Source: an uncultured Clostridia bacterium
GTDB taxonomy: Bacteria > Bacillota > Clostridia > Oscillospirales > Acutalibacteraceae
Assembly (NCBI GenBank): GCA_947631945.1
Contig: CANRNI010000011.1
Span: forward strand, 1 to 64,000
Length of the DNA stretch: 64,000 bases
Direction: 5' to 3'
Shown here: positions 7,134 through 15,138 of the stretch, piece after piece
Position numbering within the stretch: position 1 is the stretch's first letter
Layout of the letters: the number at the start of each line of letters is the position of its first letter
Made by a program: the position numbers and the translations under genes
Notes under the pieces: generated by a model
Told to the model about the DNA's origin: nothing
The model's input: only the letters and a program-made list of their open reading frames with translations
Databases searched by the model: none

Positions 7134-8003
7134 TTATTCAATTATAAGAGATTTTTCCACCGGCTTTGCTGTAAACACATTTTCAAATCTGTCTTTTAAT
7201 TCACCGAAGCATTTAAGACTGTCGCTTTTATTGCCGAAAATTCCGAATACGGAAGCTCCGCTTCCGCTCATCATGGCGAGCATCGCGTTATTATTGCGCA
7301 TAACGGCTTTTATTTTTACTCTGTCGCGAACCTCAACCACCTGCTCAAAAACATTGGCGGCTTTTGTACACATGGTTTTTAAATCGCTTTTTGCGGCCGC
7401 CGATATAAAGCCCTCATTATCCGGGTGGCGTATTTTCTCGGCGTTATCAAAATTTTTATATGCCTCTTTTGTCGAGATTCCCTGCCCGGGCTTTACAACT
7501 ATTATTTCACAATCGGGAAGATCAGGCAATTCGGCCATTATTTCGCCTTTATTTAAACACAGCTTTGTTCCGCCGCAAAGACAGAACGGTACGTCTGCGC
7601 CGACTTTATTTGCTATTTTGCGCAATTCGGAATCATGCAGTTTGGTTCCGTATAATATGTTAAGAGCCGCTATAACCGCCGCCGCGTCGGAGCTTCCTCC
7701 CGCAAGCCCCGCTTCGGAGGGTATTACTTTATCAATATGAATCCGAACGCCGAAATCATCGGTTTTTATGTAATCAAAAAAACTTTCGGCGGCTTTCCAC
7801 GCCGTATTTCTCTCATCTGCCGGTATATAGGATTCAGAGCAGGAAAGGGAAATCTTCTTGGTGTTGTTTCTTTTTACTGTTACAGTATCGTAAATGCCAA
7901 CCGACTGCATAACTGTAAAAATACTGTGATACCCGTTTTCAAGTTTTGCGGTAAGGTCAAGCAAAAGGTTGATTTTAGCCGCGGCTTTAACAGTTATTTC
8001 CAT
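7134..8003 (-). CDS. ispE: 4-diphosphocytidyl-2-C-methyl-D-erythritol kinase
   Basis: A 289-residue GHMP kinase. The N-terminus AAAKINLLLDL with NGYHSIFTVMQSVGIYD is diagnostic of IspE. The ATP-binding motif PSEAGLAGGSSDAAA is at about residues 88-103, DVPFCLCGG follows, and the C-terminal GSGASVFGIF loop is near 245-255. It phosphorylates the 2-hydroxyl of CDP-methylerythritol in the MEP isoprenoid pathway; ispH, the last enzyme, is at 17065-19131. In many Firmicutes it is near purR or spoVG; here it is next to spoIIR. Confidence 0.93.
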   Translation of the reverse strand: MEITVKAAAKINLLLDLTAKLENGYHSIFTVMQSVGIYDTVTVKRNNTKKISLSCSESYIPADERNTAWKAAESFFDYIKTDDFGVRIHIDKVIPSEAGLAGGSSDAAAVIAALNILYGTKLHDSELRKIANKVGADVPFCLCGGTKLCLNKGEIMAELPDLPDCEIIVVKPGQGISTKEAYKNFDNAEKIRHPDNEGFISAAAKSDLKTMCTKAANVFEQVVEVRDRVKIKAVMRNNNAMLAMMSGSGASVFGIFGNKSDSLKCFGELKDRFENVFTAKPVEKSLIIE

Positions 8004-8091
8004 ATAAGCACCATCCTTAACTTATATTCTAACTGCTTTCTACAGATTTTTCAAGAATTTTTTGATAAAATATTGTAAAATCGGCCTTTTT

Positions 8092-8135
8092 GTGGTAACA
8101 TAAATTAAGTAAAGTGGTAACATAAATTAAGTAAA
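8092..8135. repeat. Perfect 22-bp tandem direct repeat upstream of the PHP gene
   Basis: GTGGTAACATAAATTAAGTAAA (22 bp; its first 20 bases are GTGGTAACATAAATTAAGTA) occurs twice without a gap at 8092-8113 and 8114-8135, ending about 20 nt before the PHP gene. Two helical turns per unit would place two bound proteins on the same DNA face, so it could be an operator; slippage duplication is the simpler alternative. Confidence 0.6.
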
Positions 8136-8155
8136 AATATTGAAATCGGTTGATA

Positions 8156-8977
8156 ATGATGACAAATTACAGCGCATTGATTGATATGCATACGCATACC
8201 GATAATTCCTTTGACGGGAACCACTCGCCTGTTTATATGTGCGACGCCGCCTGCAATAAAGGACTTAGGGCGATAGCATTTACCGACCACTGCGAGGTCG
8301 ACGCATATTACAGGGATAACGGTGAAAGGAATGTACGTCAGGCCTTTTTTGAAATATCAAAGGCAAGAAGCGCATTTATGGGAAAAATTCTCGTGCTTAA
8401 CGGTATAGAACTCGGTCAGCCCGCGTATGATATCGCTACGGCTGAAAAAATCATTGCCTCGCAAAAATTCGACGTGATTATAGGCTCTGTTCATAATTTG
8501 CGTAATAAGCAGGATTTTTATTATATAGAGGATTTTTCAAAAATTGATACGGAAAGCGCTATGAAAGAATATTTTGATGAAATTCTGACTATGCTTCAAT
8601 GGGGGAATTTTGATATTCTGGCTCATCTTACTTATCCTTTCAGATATATGTTTGCGAAAAACAATATTACCGAGGATATAAACAAGTATAAAAGCCAAGT
8701 GGACGAAATTTTAAAGCTCGCCGCTGAAAAGGATATAGCCTTGGAAATCAATACCGCAGGATTAAGGCAGCCGATAAACAGGCTGTCACCCGAAAAAGAA
8801 ACTGTTATGCGATTTAAAGAGCTCGGCGGCAAGCTAATATCCGTCGGTTCCGACGCTCATTATGCCCAGCATATCGCGGTGGGCATAAAAGACGCTGTAA
8901 AAACCGCTGCGGAAGCCGGCTTCGGCGCGGTAACGCTTTTTCAAAAACGCAGTCCGATAGAAATTCCGATAGTGTAG
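8156..8977 (+). CDS. PHP-domain phosphatase, HisJ/HisK histidinol-phosphatase type
   Basis: A 273-residue single-domain PHP protein. Metal ligands are seen in DMHTHTDNS (about residue 11), FTDHCE (about 43), GIELGQ (about 85), GSVHN (about 114), LAHLTYP (about 157) and GSDAHY (about 237). This set matches histidinol-phosphate phosphatases of the HisJ type, but no other histidine gene is nearby and many such proteins hydrolyse other small phosphates. The start is uncertain (ATG 8156 or 8159, or TTG 8150), as the ribosome site is weak. The stop codon TAG at 8975-8977 is formed by the left boundary of a MITE-like element. Confidence 0.78.
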   Translation: MMTNYSALIDMHTHTDNSFDGNHSPVYMCDAACNKGLRAIAFTDHCEVDAYYRDNGERNVRQAFFEISKARSAFMGKILVLNGIELGQPAYDIATAEKIIASQKFDVIIGSVHNLRNKQDFYYIEDFSKIDTESAMKEYFDEILTMLQWGNFDILAHLTYPFRYMFAKNNITEDINKYKSQVDEILKLAAEKDIALEINTAGLRQPINRLSPEKETVMRFKELGGKLISVGSDAHYAQHIAVGIKDAVKTAAEAGFGAVTLFQKRSPIEIPIV

Positions 8978-9151
8978 GGAACCACTGAATAAATCACGCC
9001 TGACGGCTGAACGCACATCTTGCGCCGCGATTTCCCGTCATTTTTGCCAAAAGCTCCTTGAAATACGTCAGTATTCCTGCGTCACTTTTGTCAATCTGAC
9101 GAAAAATCTCATGACGCAATATGCACGTTCGATTTAATCAGTGCTTCCCTA
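8975..9151. mobile_element. MITE-like palindromic repeat, type 2, full copy G
   Basis: A 177-bp element with TA at both ends and a different terminal inverted repeat, GGGAACCACTGAATAAATC on the left against GATTTAATCAGTGCTTCCC on the right. Its central part of about 85 bp, read in reverse, is almost identical to the core of the type 1 copies (TTTTTCGTCAGATTGACAAA through AGCTTTTGGCAAAAATGACG). It lies between the PHP gene and murC and supplies the PHP stop codon. Confidence 0.8.
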
Positions 9152-9205
9152 ATAAAAGCAGCGTAACAAATTATGAACCAAATAACCTTTCGGAGATGAA
9201 TTTTA

Positions 9206-10576
9206 TTGTTTGAAGCTGACAGATATCTTGATAAAGTTAAAAGAATACATTTTATAGGTATCGGCGGTTCGGGAATGTGCCCTCTTGCCGAAATTCTTCA
9301 CGCGAAGGGATATGAGCTTACAGGCTCCGATAACAACGAAACAGACACTCTCAAGCGTATAAGAAAACTCGGTATTCCCGTAAAAACAGGACAGAGCGCC
9401 GAAAATATCGAGGGCGCTCAGATGATAGTTTATACCGCCGCGATTCAGGCGGATAATCCCGAGCTTATCGCCGCTAAAAACAGCGGGATACCGACTTTTG
9501 AGCGTTCAAAGCTTTTGGGAGCGGTTTCAAGAAAATTTAAAAGGTGCATCGGCATAAGCGGTACGCACGGCAAAACAACGACGACTTCAATGCTCACGCA
9601 GATTCTTATAAAAGCGGGGTTTGACCCGTCCGCCGTTATAGGCGGAAAGCTTCCGATGACAGGTACAAACGGAATTACGGGAAATTCCGATTTGTTCGTA
9701 TGCGAAGCCTGTGAATTTTCAAATACGTTTCTTGAACTATCGCCGTCATGCGGAGTAATTCTTAATGTTGACGCTGACCATCTTGAATTTTTCAAAACAA
9801 TGGAAAATCTTGAGCGTTCTTTTACGCTTTTTGCCGATATGGCCGAAACCGTAATTTATAACGGCGACGACGCAAACACATTAAAGGTCGTATCCTCCGT
9901 AAAAAATAAGGAATTTATAACATTCGGCATTGAAAAATCAAACGACTGGTACGCTGATAATATCGCGGCGTATAACGGAGCGTATTACGCATTTGACGTA
10001 TGTTATAAGGGTGAAAAGCGGGGGAGAGCTGAGCTTTCTGTCCCCGGCAGACACAATATTTATAACGCGCTCGCCGCTATAGCTTCCTCGGTGTATTCTG
10101 GCGTCGATTCGTCCGAAGCCATTAAGCTCGTTTCCGATTTTCACGGCGCGGGCAGACGTTTTGAAAATCTCGGTGAATATAGGGGAGTTACCGTAATCGA
10201 CGATTACGCGCATCATCCTGCGGAGCTGAAAGTTACTCTTGAAGCCGCAAAAAAGATGAATTATAAAAGAGTTATCGCAATTTTTCAGCCTTTCACATAT
10301 TCAAGAACCGCTATGCTGCTCGATGATTTCGCACAGGTGCTGAAAATTCCCGATAAGGTTATAATGACGGAAATAATGGGTTCGAGAGAGAAAAACACAT
10401 ACAATATCCACACAAAGGAGCTTGCCGATAAAATCCCGGGAAGCGAATGGTATCGAACCTTTGACGAAGTGGCAAAAAGAGCGGAAGAAATCGCCGAATC
10501 CGGCGATATGATAATAACGCTCGGCTGCGGCGACGTTTACAAAATAGCTAAAATTATAATCGACGACTTAAAATAA
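9206..10576 (+). CDS. murC: UDP-N-acetylmuramate--L-alanine ligase
   Basis: A 456-residue Mur ligase. The N-terminal Rossmann motif IHFIGIGGSGMCPLAEI is at residues 14-30. The ATP loop GISGTHGKTTTTSML is at about 114-128, the central HLEF/DADH motif (NVDADHLEFF) at about 190, and the C-terminal DDYAHHPAE and GCGDVYK complete the family set. It adds the first amino acid of the peptidoglycan stem peptide. The start is TTG at 9206 with CGGAGATG just ahead; the alternative ATG would cut into the Rossmann fold. It is monocistronic, unlike mur genes in dcw clusters. Confidence 0.95.
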   Translation: MFEADRYLDKVKRIHFIGIGGSGMCPLAEILHAKGYELTGSDNNETDTLKRIRKLGIPVKTGQSAENIEGAQMIVYTAAIQADNPELIAAKNSGIPTFERSKLLGAVSRKFKRCIGISGTHGKTTTTSMLTQILIKAGFDPSAVIGGKLPMTGTNGITGNSDLFVCEACEFSNTFLELSPSCGVILNVDADHLEFFKTMENLERSFTLFADMAETVIYNGDDANTLKVVSSVKNKEFITFGIEKSNDWYADNIAAYNGAYYAFDVCYKGEKRGRAELSVPGRHNIYNALAAIASSVYSGVDSSEAIKLVSDFHGAGRRFENLGEYRGVTVIDDYAHHPAELKVTLEAAKKMNYKRVIAIFQPFTYSRTAMLLDDFAQVLKIPDKVIMTEIMGSREKNTYNIHTKELADKIPGSEWYRTFDEVAKRAEEIAESGDMIITLGCGDVYKIAKIIIDDLK

Positions 10577-10613
10577 TTCTTTTCTTTAAGAAGCCTTCGA
10601 CTTTTTGAATTTT

Positions 10614-11492
10614 TTACGTTTTATTCCATAAAAGCATATTTTCGCTAAATTCGGCGGAGATTTTCCCTGAATCCTTAAGCCACGAAAGATAGGAGCGTAC
10701 TGTGCTTCCTACAAGCGCATACTGCTCGAAATTCATGGTAAGGTTATAAAAGTCAAAAAGATTTTGAAGAATTTTTTCAAAGCACGTCGGCTCTTTGCAG
10801 ATATCAATTATTTTTTCAGAAATCTCAAATACTTTATCAATGTTGTATTGCGCAAGCTCCGAAATATCTTCGGTTACGGCCGCATGAGCCGGAACAAATA
10901 CTTTCGCTTCCATTGTTTTTACCATTTCAAGCGTTTTTATATATTCTTCTACATCATATATAAAGCCGATTCGATATTTGTCAAGAGTTTCCCTGCTTGA
11001 CAAGCAGTCTGCGAGAAATACCGTGTCGTCGGGCGCTCTGAAACCTGTCATCTCAAAGAAATGTCCGGGCAAATCAATTATTTCAAAGCCCTCAGGCAAT
11101 GAAGTATGCGTAAGCTCCTGTGCGTCGCTTTCCTGAGCTAAAAGGAATTTATGACGTAAATCCTTACACGGAAAACCTCCGTATAAAAAGGACGGCTCCA
11201 GAACGGTATGGCGCGTAAAATCACATTCTATTCCTTTAGCGTAAATTTTACATCCCGTTTGATTTTGCAGGTACTTATTGCCTCCTATGTGGTCGGCATT
11301 TGAATGTGTATTGTAGATTGCCGTTAAATTCCAACCGTTTTCATCTAAAATTTTCCTTACCTTTCTTCCCGCGTCTTTATCGCTGCCGCTGTCTATCAGA
11401 CATACGTCATTTTCATTTAGTTTAACAAGTCCGATTTTAGCGGGACTTTCCACATAATAGCTTATATCCGAAAGTTGTTTTAACTCATACAT
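10614..11492 (-). CDS. MBL-fold metallo-hydrolase
   Basis: A 292-residue metallo-beta-lactamase-fold protein. The metal motif is NTHSNADHIGG (about residues 61-71), followed by DLPGHFFEMTG (about 143), the bridging aspartate in VFLADCLSS (about 160) and PAHA (about 203). The C-terminal 80 residues are helical and could form a small winged-helix-like tail, as in some MBL families that act on thioesters or cyclic substrates. The substrate is unknown. It converges with murC, leaving 37 bp between the two stop codons, and has GGAGGATATT before its ATG. Confidence 0.8.
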   Translation of the reverse strand: MYELKQLSDISYYVESPAKIGLVKLNENDVCLIDSGSDKDAGRKVRKILDENGWNLTAIYNTHSNADHIGGNKYLQNQTGCKIYAKGIECDFTRHTVLEPSFLYGGFPCKDLRHKFLLAQESDAQELTHTSLPEGFEIIDLPGHFFEMTGFRAPDDTVFLADCLSSRETLDKYRIGFIYDVEEYIKTLEMVKTMEAKVFVPAHAAVTEDISELAQYNIDKVFEISEKIIDICKEPTCFEKILQNLFDFYNLTMNFEQYALVGSTVRSYLSWLKDSGKISAEFSENMLLWNKT

Positions 11493-11592
11493 TTGTAAAA
11501 TATCCTCCGCTTTATGTTTTTATATGATTTTATTTTATCATATTTAAGCGGCGTTTTCAATACAAATAAGATATTATCAATGCGGTGATATT

Positions 11593-12450
11593 ATGTATAA
11601 TAAAAAGTCGGCCGCTGCCATACATGATATATCGGGTCTCGGCAAATGCTCTCTGACAGCCGCGATTCCCGTTTTATCGGCGGCGGGAATAGCTGTAGGC
11701 GTTTTGCCTACTGCGGTTCTCTCTACTCAAACGGGAGGACTTAATAATTATACATACCGCGATTTGACGTCCGATATGCGCCCGATTATGGCTCACTGGG
11801 AAAGTATAGGCATAAAGTTTGACGCTGTTTACAGCGGTTTTTTAGGTTCCTCCGAGCAAGCCGACATAGTATGCGAATTTGTTGACAGATTCAAAAAAAA
11901 TGATAAATCTGTATTTCTCTGCGACCCTGCAATGGCGGATAACGGAGAATTATACGATACCTTTGACAGCGGCTTTGTTTCATCAATAAAAAAGCTGTGT
12001 TTAAAATCGGATATAATAGTTCCGAATTTTACCGAAGCCGCTTTATTGCTCGGCGAACAGTATAAAGAACCTCCTTACGGTAAAGAATATATTAAAAAAA
12101 CAGCGGAGGCGCTTTCAAAAAAATTTTCCGTTAAAAATGTAGTGCTGACCGGAGCGGCTCTCGACTCAAAATCAATCGGCGCCGCCGCGTACAGCGCCGA
12201 TACGGACGAGGTAATGTACTCATTGCGTCCGCGTATAAACGGTATGTTTCATTCAACCGGCGATTTGTTTGCAAGCGCATTGCTCGGCGGAATTTTAAAT
12301 GGTTTTTCATTAAATGATTCCTGTGAAAAGGCCATTGATTTTACGGTTCACTCGATTATGCAAACGGTAGAGGAAGGCGGAGATTCCCGTTTCGGTCTTT
12401 CATTTGAAAAGTGTTTACCCGATTATATTAAAAGCTTGGAGCTGATATAA
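11593..12450 (+). CDS. Pyridoxal/pyridoxamine kinase, PfkB-like
   Basis: A 285-residue ribokinase-fold enzyme of the PdxK/PdxY group: HDISGLGKCSLTAAIPVLSAAG at the N-terminus, TAVLSTQTGG, VFLCDPAMADNG, IVPNFTEAALL and the catalytic anion-hole motif HSTGDLFASALLGG (about residues 217-230). It phosphorylates B6 vitamers to supply pyridoxal 5'-phosphate in the cytoplasm. Its TAA shares one base with the ATG of trmL, so the two are translationally coupled. Fellow PLP users in the window include serC. Confidence 0.85.
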   Translation: MYNKKSAAAIHDISGLGKCSLTAAIPVLSAAGIAVGVLPTAVLSTQTGGLNNYTYRDLTSDMRPIMAHWESIGIKFDAVYSGFLGSSEQADIVCEFVDRFKKNDKSVFLCDPAMADNGELYDTFDSGFVSSIKKLCLKSDIIVPNFTEAALLLGEQYKEPPYGKEYIKKTAEALSKKFSVKNVVLTGAALDSKSIGAAAYSADTDEVMYSLRPRINGMFHSTGDLFASALLGGILNGFSLNDSCEKAIDFTVHSIMQTVEEGGDSRFGLSFEKCLPDYIKSLELI

Positions 12451-12947
12451 TGGCAAGTCTTAATATTGTGCTTGTCGAACCCGAAATACCTCAGAATACA
12501 GGAAATATAGCGAGAACCTGCGCCGCTACGGGAGCGAAACTTCATCTTGTTGAACCCATGGGCTTTAAGGTCGATGACAAAAAGCTGAAACGCGCGGGAC
12601 TTGATTACTGGTATTTGCTGGATATTACATATTATAAAAACCTTGAAGACTTTTTTGAGCGTAATAAGAACGGACAGTTTTTTTATTTTTCCACAAAAGC
12701 AAGCAAAAACTATTCGGAAGTTGAATATCCCGATAACGCGTTTCTTGTTTTCGGAAAGGAAACAAAGGGGCTGCCCGAAAAGCTTTTGTATGATAATTAT
12801 GACAGAACCGTGCGTATACCGATGATAGACGAGGCGAGAAGTCTGAATCTTTCAAATTCTGTAGCGATAGGTGTTTATGAAGCATTAAGACAGTGGAATT
12901 TTCCGTATTTGCGGCAAAAAGGGCGTCTTCGTAATTATAACGTATAA
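12450..12947 (+). CDS. trmL: tRNA (cytidine(34)-2'-O)-methyltransferase
   Basis: A 165-residue SPOUT methyltransferase with all three family motifs: LVEPEIPQNTGNIARTCAATG (1-31), LVFGKETKGLPE with the knot glycine loop (about 101-112) and IPMIDEARSLNLSNSVAIGVYEALRQ (about 125-150). TrmL methylates the wobble ribose of tRNA-Leu isoacceptors. It is the second gene of an operon with a pyridoxal kinase and a DegV-like gene. Confidence 0.92.
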   Translation: MASLNIVLVEPEIPQNTGNIARTCAATGAKLHLVEPMGFKVDDKKLKRAGLDYWYLLDITYYKNLEDFFERNKNGQFFYFSTKASKNYSEVEYPDNAFLVFGKETKGLPEKLLYDNYDRTVRIPMIDEARSLNLSNSVAIGVYEALRQWNFPYLRQKGRLRNYNV

Positions 12948-12965
12948 TCAAACGGAGAAAGCTAT

Positions 12966-13796
12966 ATGAGTTTGGTTAGATTTTTAGTGTTTCAGGATGA
13001 CGATAACAAATTGGTTTTGACGTCTGAAAGGCTCCGAAAGTATGACATAACGCTTATTCCGTGTTCATATTATTATGGTAACAGATTATATGTTTCAGGA
13101 GTAAATTCAAACGTAAAGTATTATTCTTTTCTTTTGAAAAATAATTGTGACGTAAAGCCGGATATATCCGCAGACCTGATTCGATATCTGTATGAATCCT
13201 CAAAAAAATCGGGATATATGACAGTTTTCGTGTTGTGTCCTCATTCTAAATTTACCGATTGTTACAAGACCGCGATGCTTGCAAAAAAGAAATTTATGCG
13301 TAATGAAAAATCGGAGGACAGGCTTAACATAAAAGTTATAGACACGAAATCATTGGGCATAGATTTTTCTCTCGCGTCTTTACAAATGATTTGTTCATAC
13401 TATAATTATTCAAACTCCGTGTTTATGGCGGAGCAAGCTATTAAAGCGCGCAGAGAATCCGCAAAAACTTATATACTCTCTTACAGCGATATTCCGTTTT
13501 CGGGAAATAAATCGACGTTATCTGCTTATGTAATAACCGGTTCAAGAATTAAAAGTCTGAATATTACACAATCGGTTGAATCGGTTCAGTTTGACCGATT
13601 TGCCGATATAATTATTGCGGCTTTTAATAAAACGCGCAAATATGCCGTGTCATACGGTTCGGACTGTAATTTTGTCGGAAATATTTTAGGCAGAATTGAA
13701 GCAAAATTAAAATTCTGTCCAATAACAATAGCAATTTACGGCATATTAACAACAAATATACTCGGTCCCGCTTCGCTTTGTATTCATCTACTGTAA
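12966..13796 (+). CDS. DegV-like protein, divergent
   Basis: A 276-residue protein with the general layout of DegV fatty-acid-binding proteins: an early strand/helix with TLIPCSYYYGNRLYVSG, KPDISADLIRYLYESSKKSGYMTVFVLCPHSKFTDCYKTAMLAKK (the DegV central core with conserved short-loop S/C residues) and VIDTKSLGIDFSLASLQM. The canonical D-S/T lipid carboxylate contacts are not clearly kept, so lipid binding is unproven. It lies 18 nt downstream of trmL with CGGAGAAAGC before the ATG and is probably the last gene of that operon. Confidence 0.55.
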   Translation: MSLVRFLVFQDDDNKLVLTSERLRKYDITLIPCSYYYGNRLYVSGVNSNVKYYSFLLKNNCDVKPDISADLIRYLYESSKKSGYMTVFVLCPHSKFTDCYKTAMLAKKKFMRNEKSEDRLNIKVIDTKSLGIDFSLASLQMICSYYNYSNSVFMAEQAIKARRESAKTYILSYSDIPFSGNKSTLSAYVITGSRIKSLNITQSVESVQFDRFADIIIAAFNKTRKYAVSYGSDCNFVGNILGRIEAKLKFCPITIAIYGILTTNILGPASLCIHLL

Positions 13797-13851
13797 ATAT
13801 TGCTTAAATGTTACAAATATAAAAAAGTTATTTTAATTTGAAAAAAAACTC

Positions 13852-13880
13852 TTGCAAATTTTAACCTATCCTGTTATTAT
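13852..13880 (+). promoter_or_regulatory. Sigma-A-type promoter of the small amphipathic peptide gene
   Basis: TTGCAA, then exactly 17 bp, then TATTAT. It ends 55 nt before the peptide start codon. Confidence 0.6.
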
Positions 13881-13934
13881 ATTATCAGAGAGTACGTATC
13901 TCTTAAATTACATTATGAAACGGAGTGCGAATCA

Positions 13935-14033
13935 ATGGAATTTATACAGAAGCTTATTGATTTTATCACAAGCATTATTGACAGAATTAGATCTTTTGTT
14001 GCGGAAATCAGATCTAAAAACGACGAGAGATAA
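13935..14033 (+). CDS. 32-residue amphipathic helical peptide
   Basis: A short frame preceded by CGGAGTG, 10 nt ahead of the ATG. The first 20 residues are MEFIQKLIDFITSIIDRIRS; the product continues FVAEIRSKNDER. Hydrophobic residues recur every three to four positions, giving a strongly amphipathic helix over residues 2-25, followed by a charged tail. This resembles in pattern, not in sequence, phenol-soluble modulins and other small surface-active or membrane-associated peptides. It has a clean promoter (13852-13880) and a strong terminator 15 nt after the stop, so it is a self-contained transcription unit. The longer overlapping frame (13852-14049) lacks a ribosome site. Function unknown. 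Confidence 0.6.
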   Translation: MEFIQKLIDFITSIIDRIRSFVAEIRSKNDER

Positions 14034-14047
14034 TCTCAAAACGTTAT

Positions 14048-14075
14048 AAAGAACCGGCTTTAAGCCGGTTCTTTT
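14048..14075 (+). terminator. Terminator of the small peptide gene
   Basis: AAAGAACCGGCTT pairs with AAGCCGGTTCTTT around a two-base loop and is followed by TT. One of the strongest hairpins in the window. Confidence 0.85.
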
Positions 14076-14101
14076 ATTAGAGTGCCAACACACTCTAACT
14101 G

Positions 14102-14134
14102 AAAAAGGGCTCTAATCTTACGGAGGCCCTTTTT
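14102..14134 (-). terminator. Terminator of the glycosyltransferase operon
   Basis: AAAAAGGGC (14102-14110) pairs with GCCCTTTTT (14126-14134), directly past the glycosyltransferase stop at 14152. A separate 8-bp stem, TTAGAGTG with CACTCTAA, lies at 14077-14098 between this and the preceding terminator. Confidence 0.75.
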
Positions 14135-14151
14135 GCCTTTTATAATTTTAT

Positions 14152-15138
14152 TTACAGTTTACCGTTCTTATTTATTCTGTCGTATATCCAATCAAGCGTA
14201 TGCATACCGCCGTATGAGAGCAGACACGCCATACGAACCCTGTTTTGCGCTTTCGGATTACAAACTACGTATCTTCTGTATTTTTTAATGTTATCCTCTA
14301 TATGACGTTTTTCACGCGGGTATAGATTTGAACAGTTACGCAGCTTCATATAAACCCAAAAATTGTTTTCAATAAGTCTGTTTACAAGAGCGTAAAAATA
14401 ATCCTTATTGTCTATATGTGTATCGGACGATATTATATGGTCATAAAGCCGTACATAATCATAGAATTTATAATAATTGCTTTTGTTATTCGTAACGCTG
14501 CTATGGTGCTGTACATAGTAATATAAAGCTTTGTTGGTATGCGCAACAATATTTGCGTTTGAAAATGTGTGATATACAATAAAGGTGTCTTCACCCATTA
14601 CATAGTCGGGAAAACGCAGTTTTTTAAATAGTGATTTATTGTAAAGTTTACTGCCGCTTGACGCGGAACATACCTTCCCGTAAAAAAGATTGGTAAGCGA
14701 TTCAATACCGCTCATACAAAAAATTTTATTTGAATCATCGGAAAATATGATTTTTTCACTTCTGTCAAAATTAATTCTGACATGACCGCAGGTGGATATA
14801 TCGGCATTTTCTGTTTTTATTGCGTTATACAGACATTCAATGTAGTTTTCGGCTACATAATCATCGGAATCAACAAATGTTACGAAATCGCCGGACATAA
14901 TGTCAAGTCCGGCGTTTCTTGCCGAGGAAACACCCTCATTTTTTCGATGCAAAACGACGATACGCTCATCATTTTGCTTTAATTCATCACAAATTGCTCC
15001 CGAATTATCGGGAGAACCGTCGTCAACGAGTATAATTTCAATATTTTTATATGTTTGTCCGCATAAACTATCAACGCATTTTCTTATAAAGCTTTCGGCA
15101 TTGTAAACAGGAACTATTATTGAGATTAAGGGGTTCAT
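14152..15138 (-). CDS. Family 2 glycosyltransferase
   Basis: A 328-residue GT-A enzyme. The first 110 residues hold the classic order SIIVPVYNAESFIRKCVDSL, EIILVDDGSPDNSG, HRKNEGVSSARNAGLD and FVDSDDYV (the DxD metal site, about residue 91). GEDTFIVYHTF (about 183-193) is the likely acceptor/catalytic ED motif. It probably adds a sugar to a cell-surface polysaccharide or lipid carrier. Its ATG overlaps the stop of the upstream integral membrane glycosyltransferase (ATGA), so the two probably serve one glycan pathway. Confidence 0.9.
   Translation of the reverse strand: MNPLISIIVPVYNAESFIRKCVDSLCGQTYKNIEIILVDDGSPDNSGAICDELKQNDERIVVLHRKNEGVSSARNAGLDIMSGDFVTFVDSDDYVAENYIECLYNAIKTENADISTCGHVRINFDRSEKIIFSDDSNKIFCMSGIESLTNLFYGKVCSASSGSKLYNKSLFKKLRFPDYVMGEDTFIVYHTFSNANIVAHTNKALYYYVQHHSSVTNNKSNYYKFYDYVRLYDHIISSDTHIDNKDYFYALVNRLIENNFWVYMKLRNCSNLYPREKRHIEDNIKKYRRYVVCNPKAQNRVRMACLLSYGGMHTLDWIYDRINKNGKL

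Noticed and set aside
13852..14049. 65-residue plus frame overlapping the small peptide gene
   Set aside because: It starts at the -35 box of the promoter and has no ribosome site; the 32-residue frame is better supported.
14077..14098. TTAGAGTG...CACTCTAA considered as a CIRCE-like heat-shock operator
   Set aside because: CIRCE is TTAGCACTC-N9-GAGTGCTAA; sequence and spacing do not match, and it lies between two terminators.
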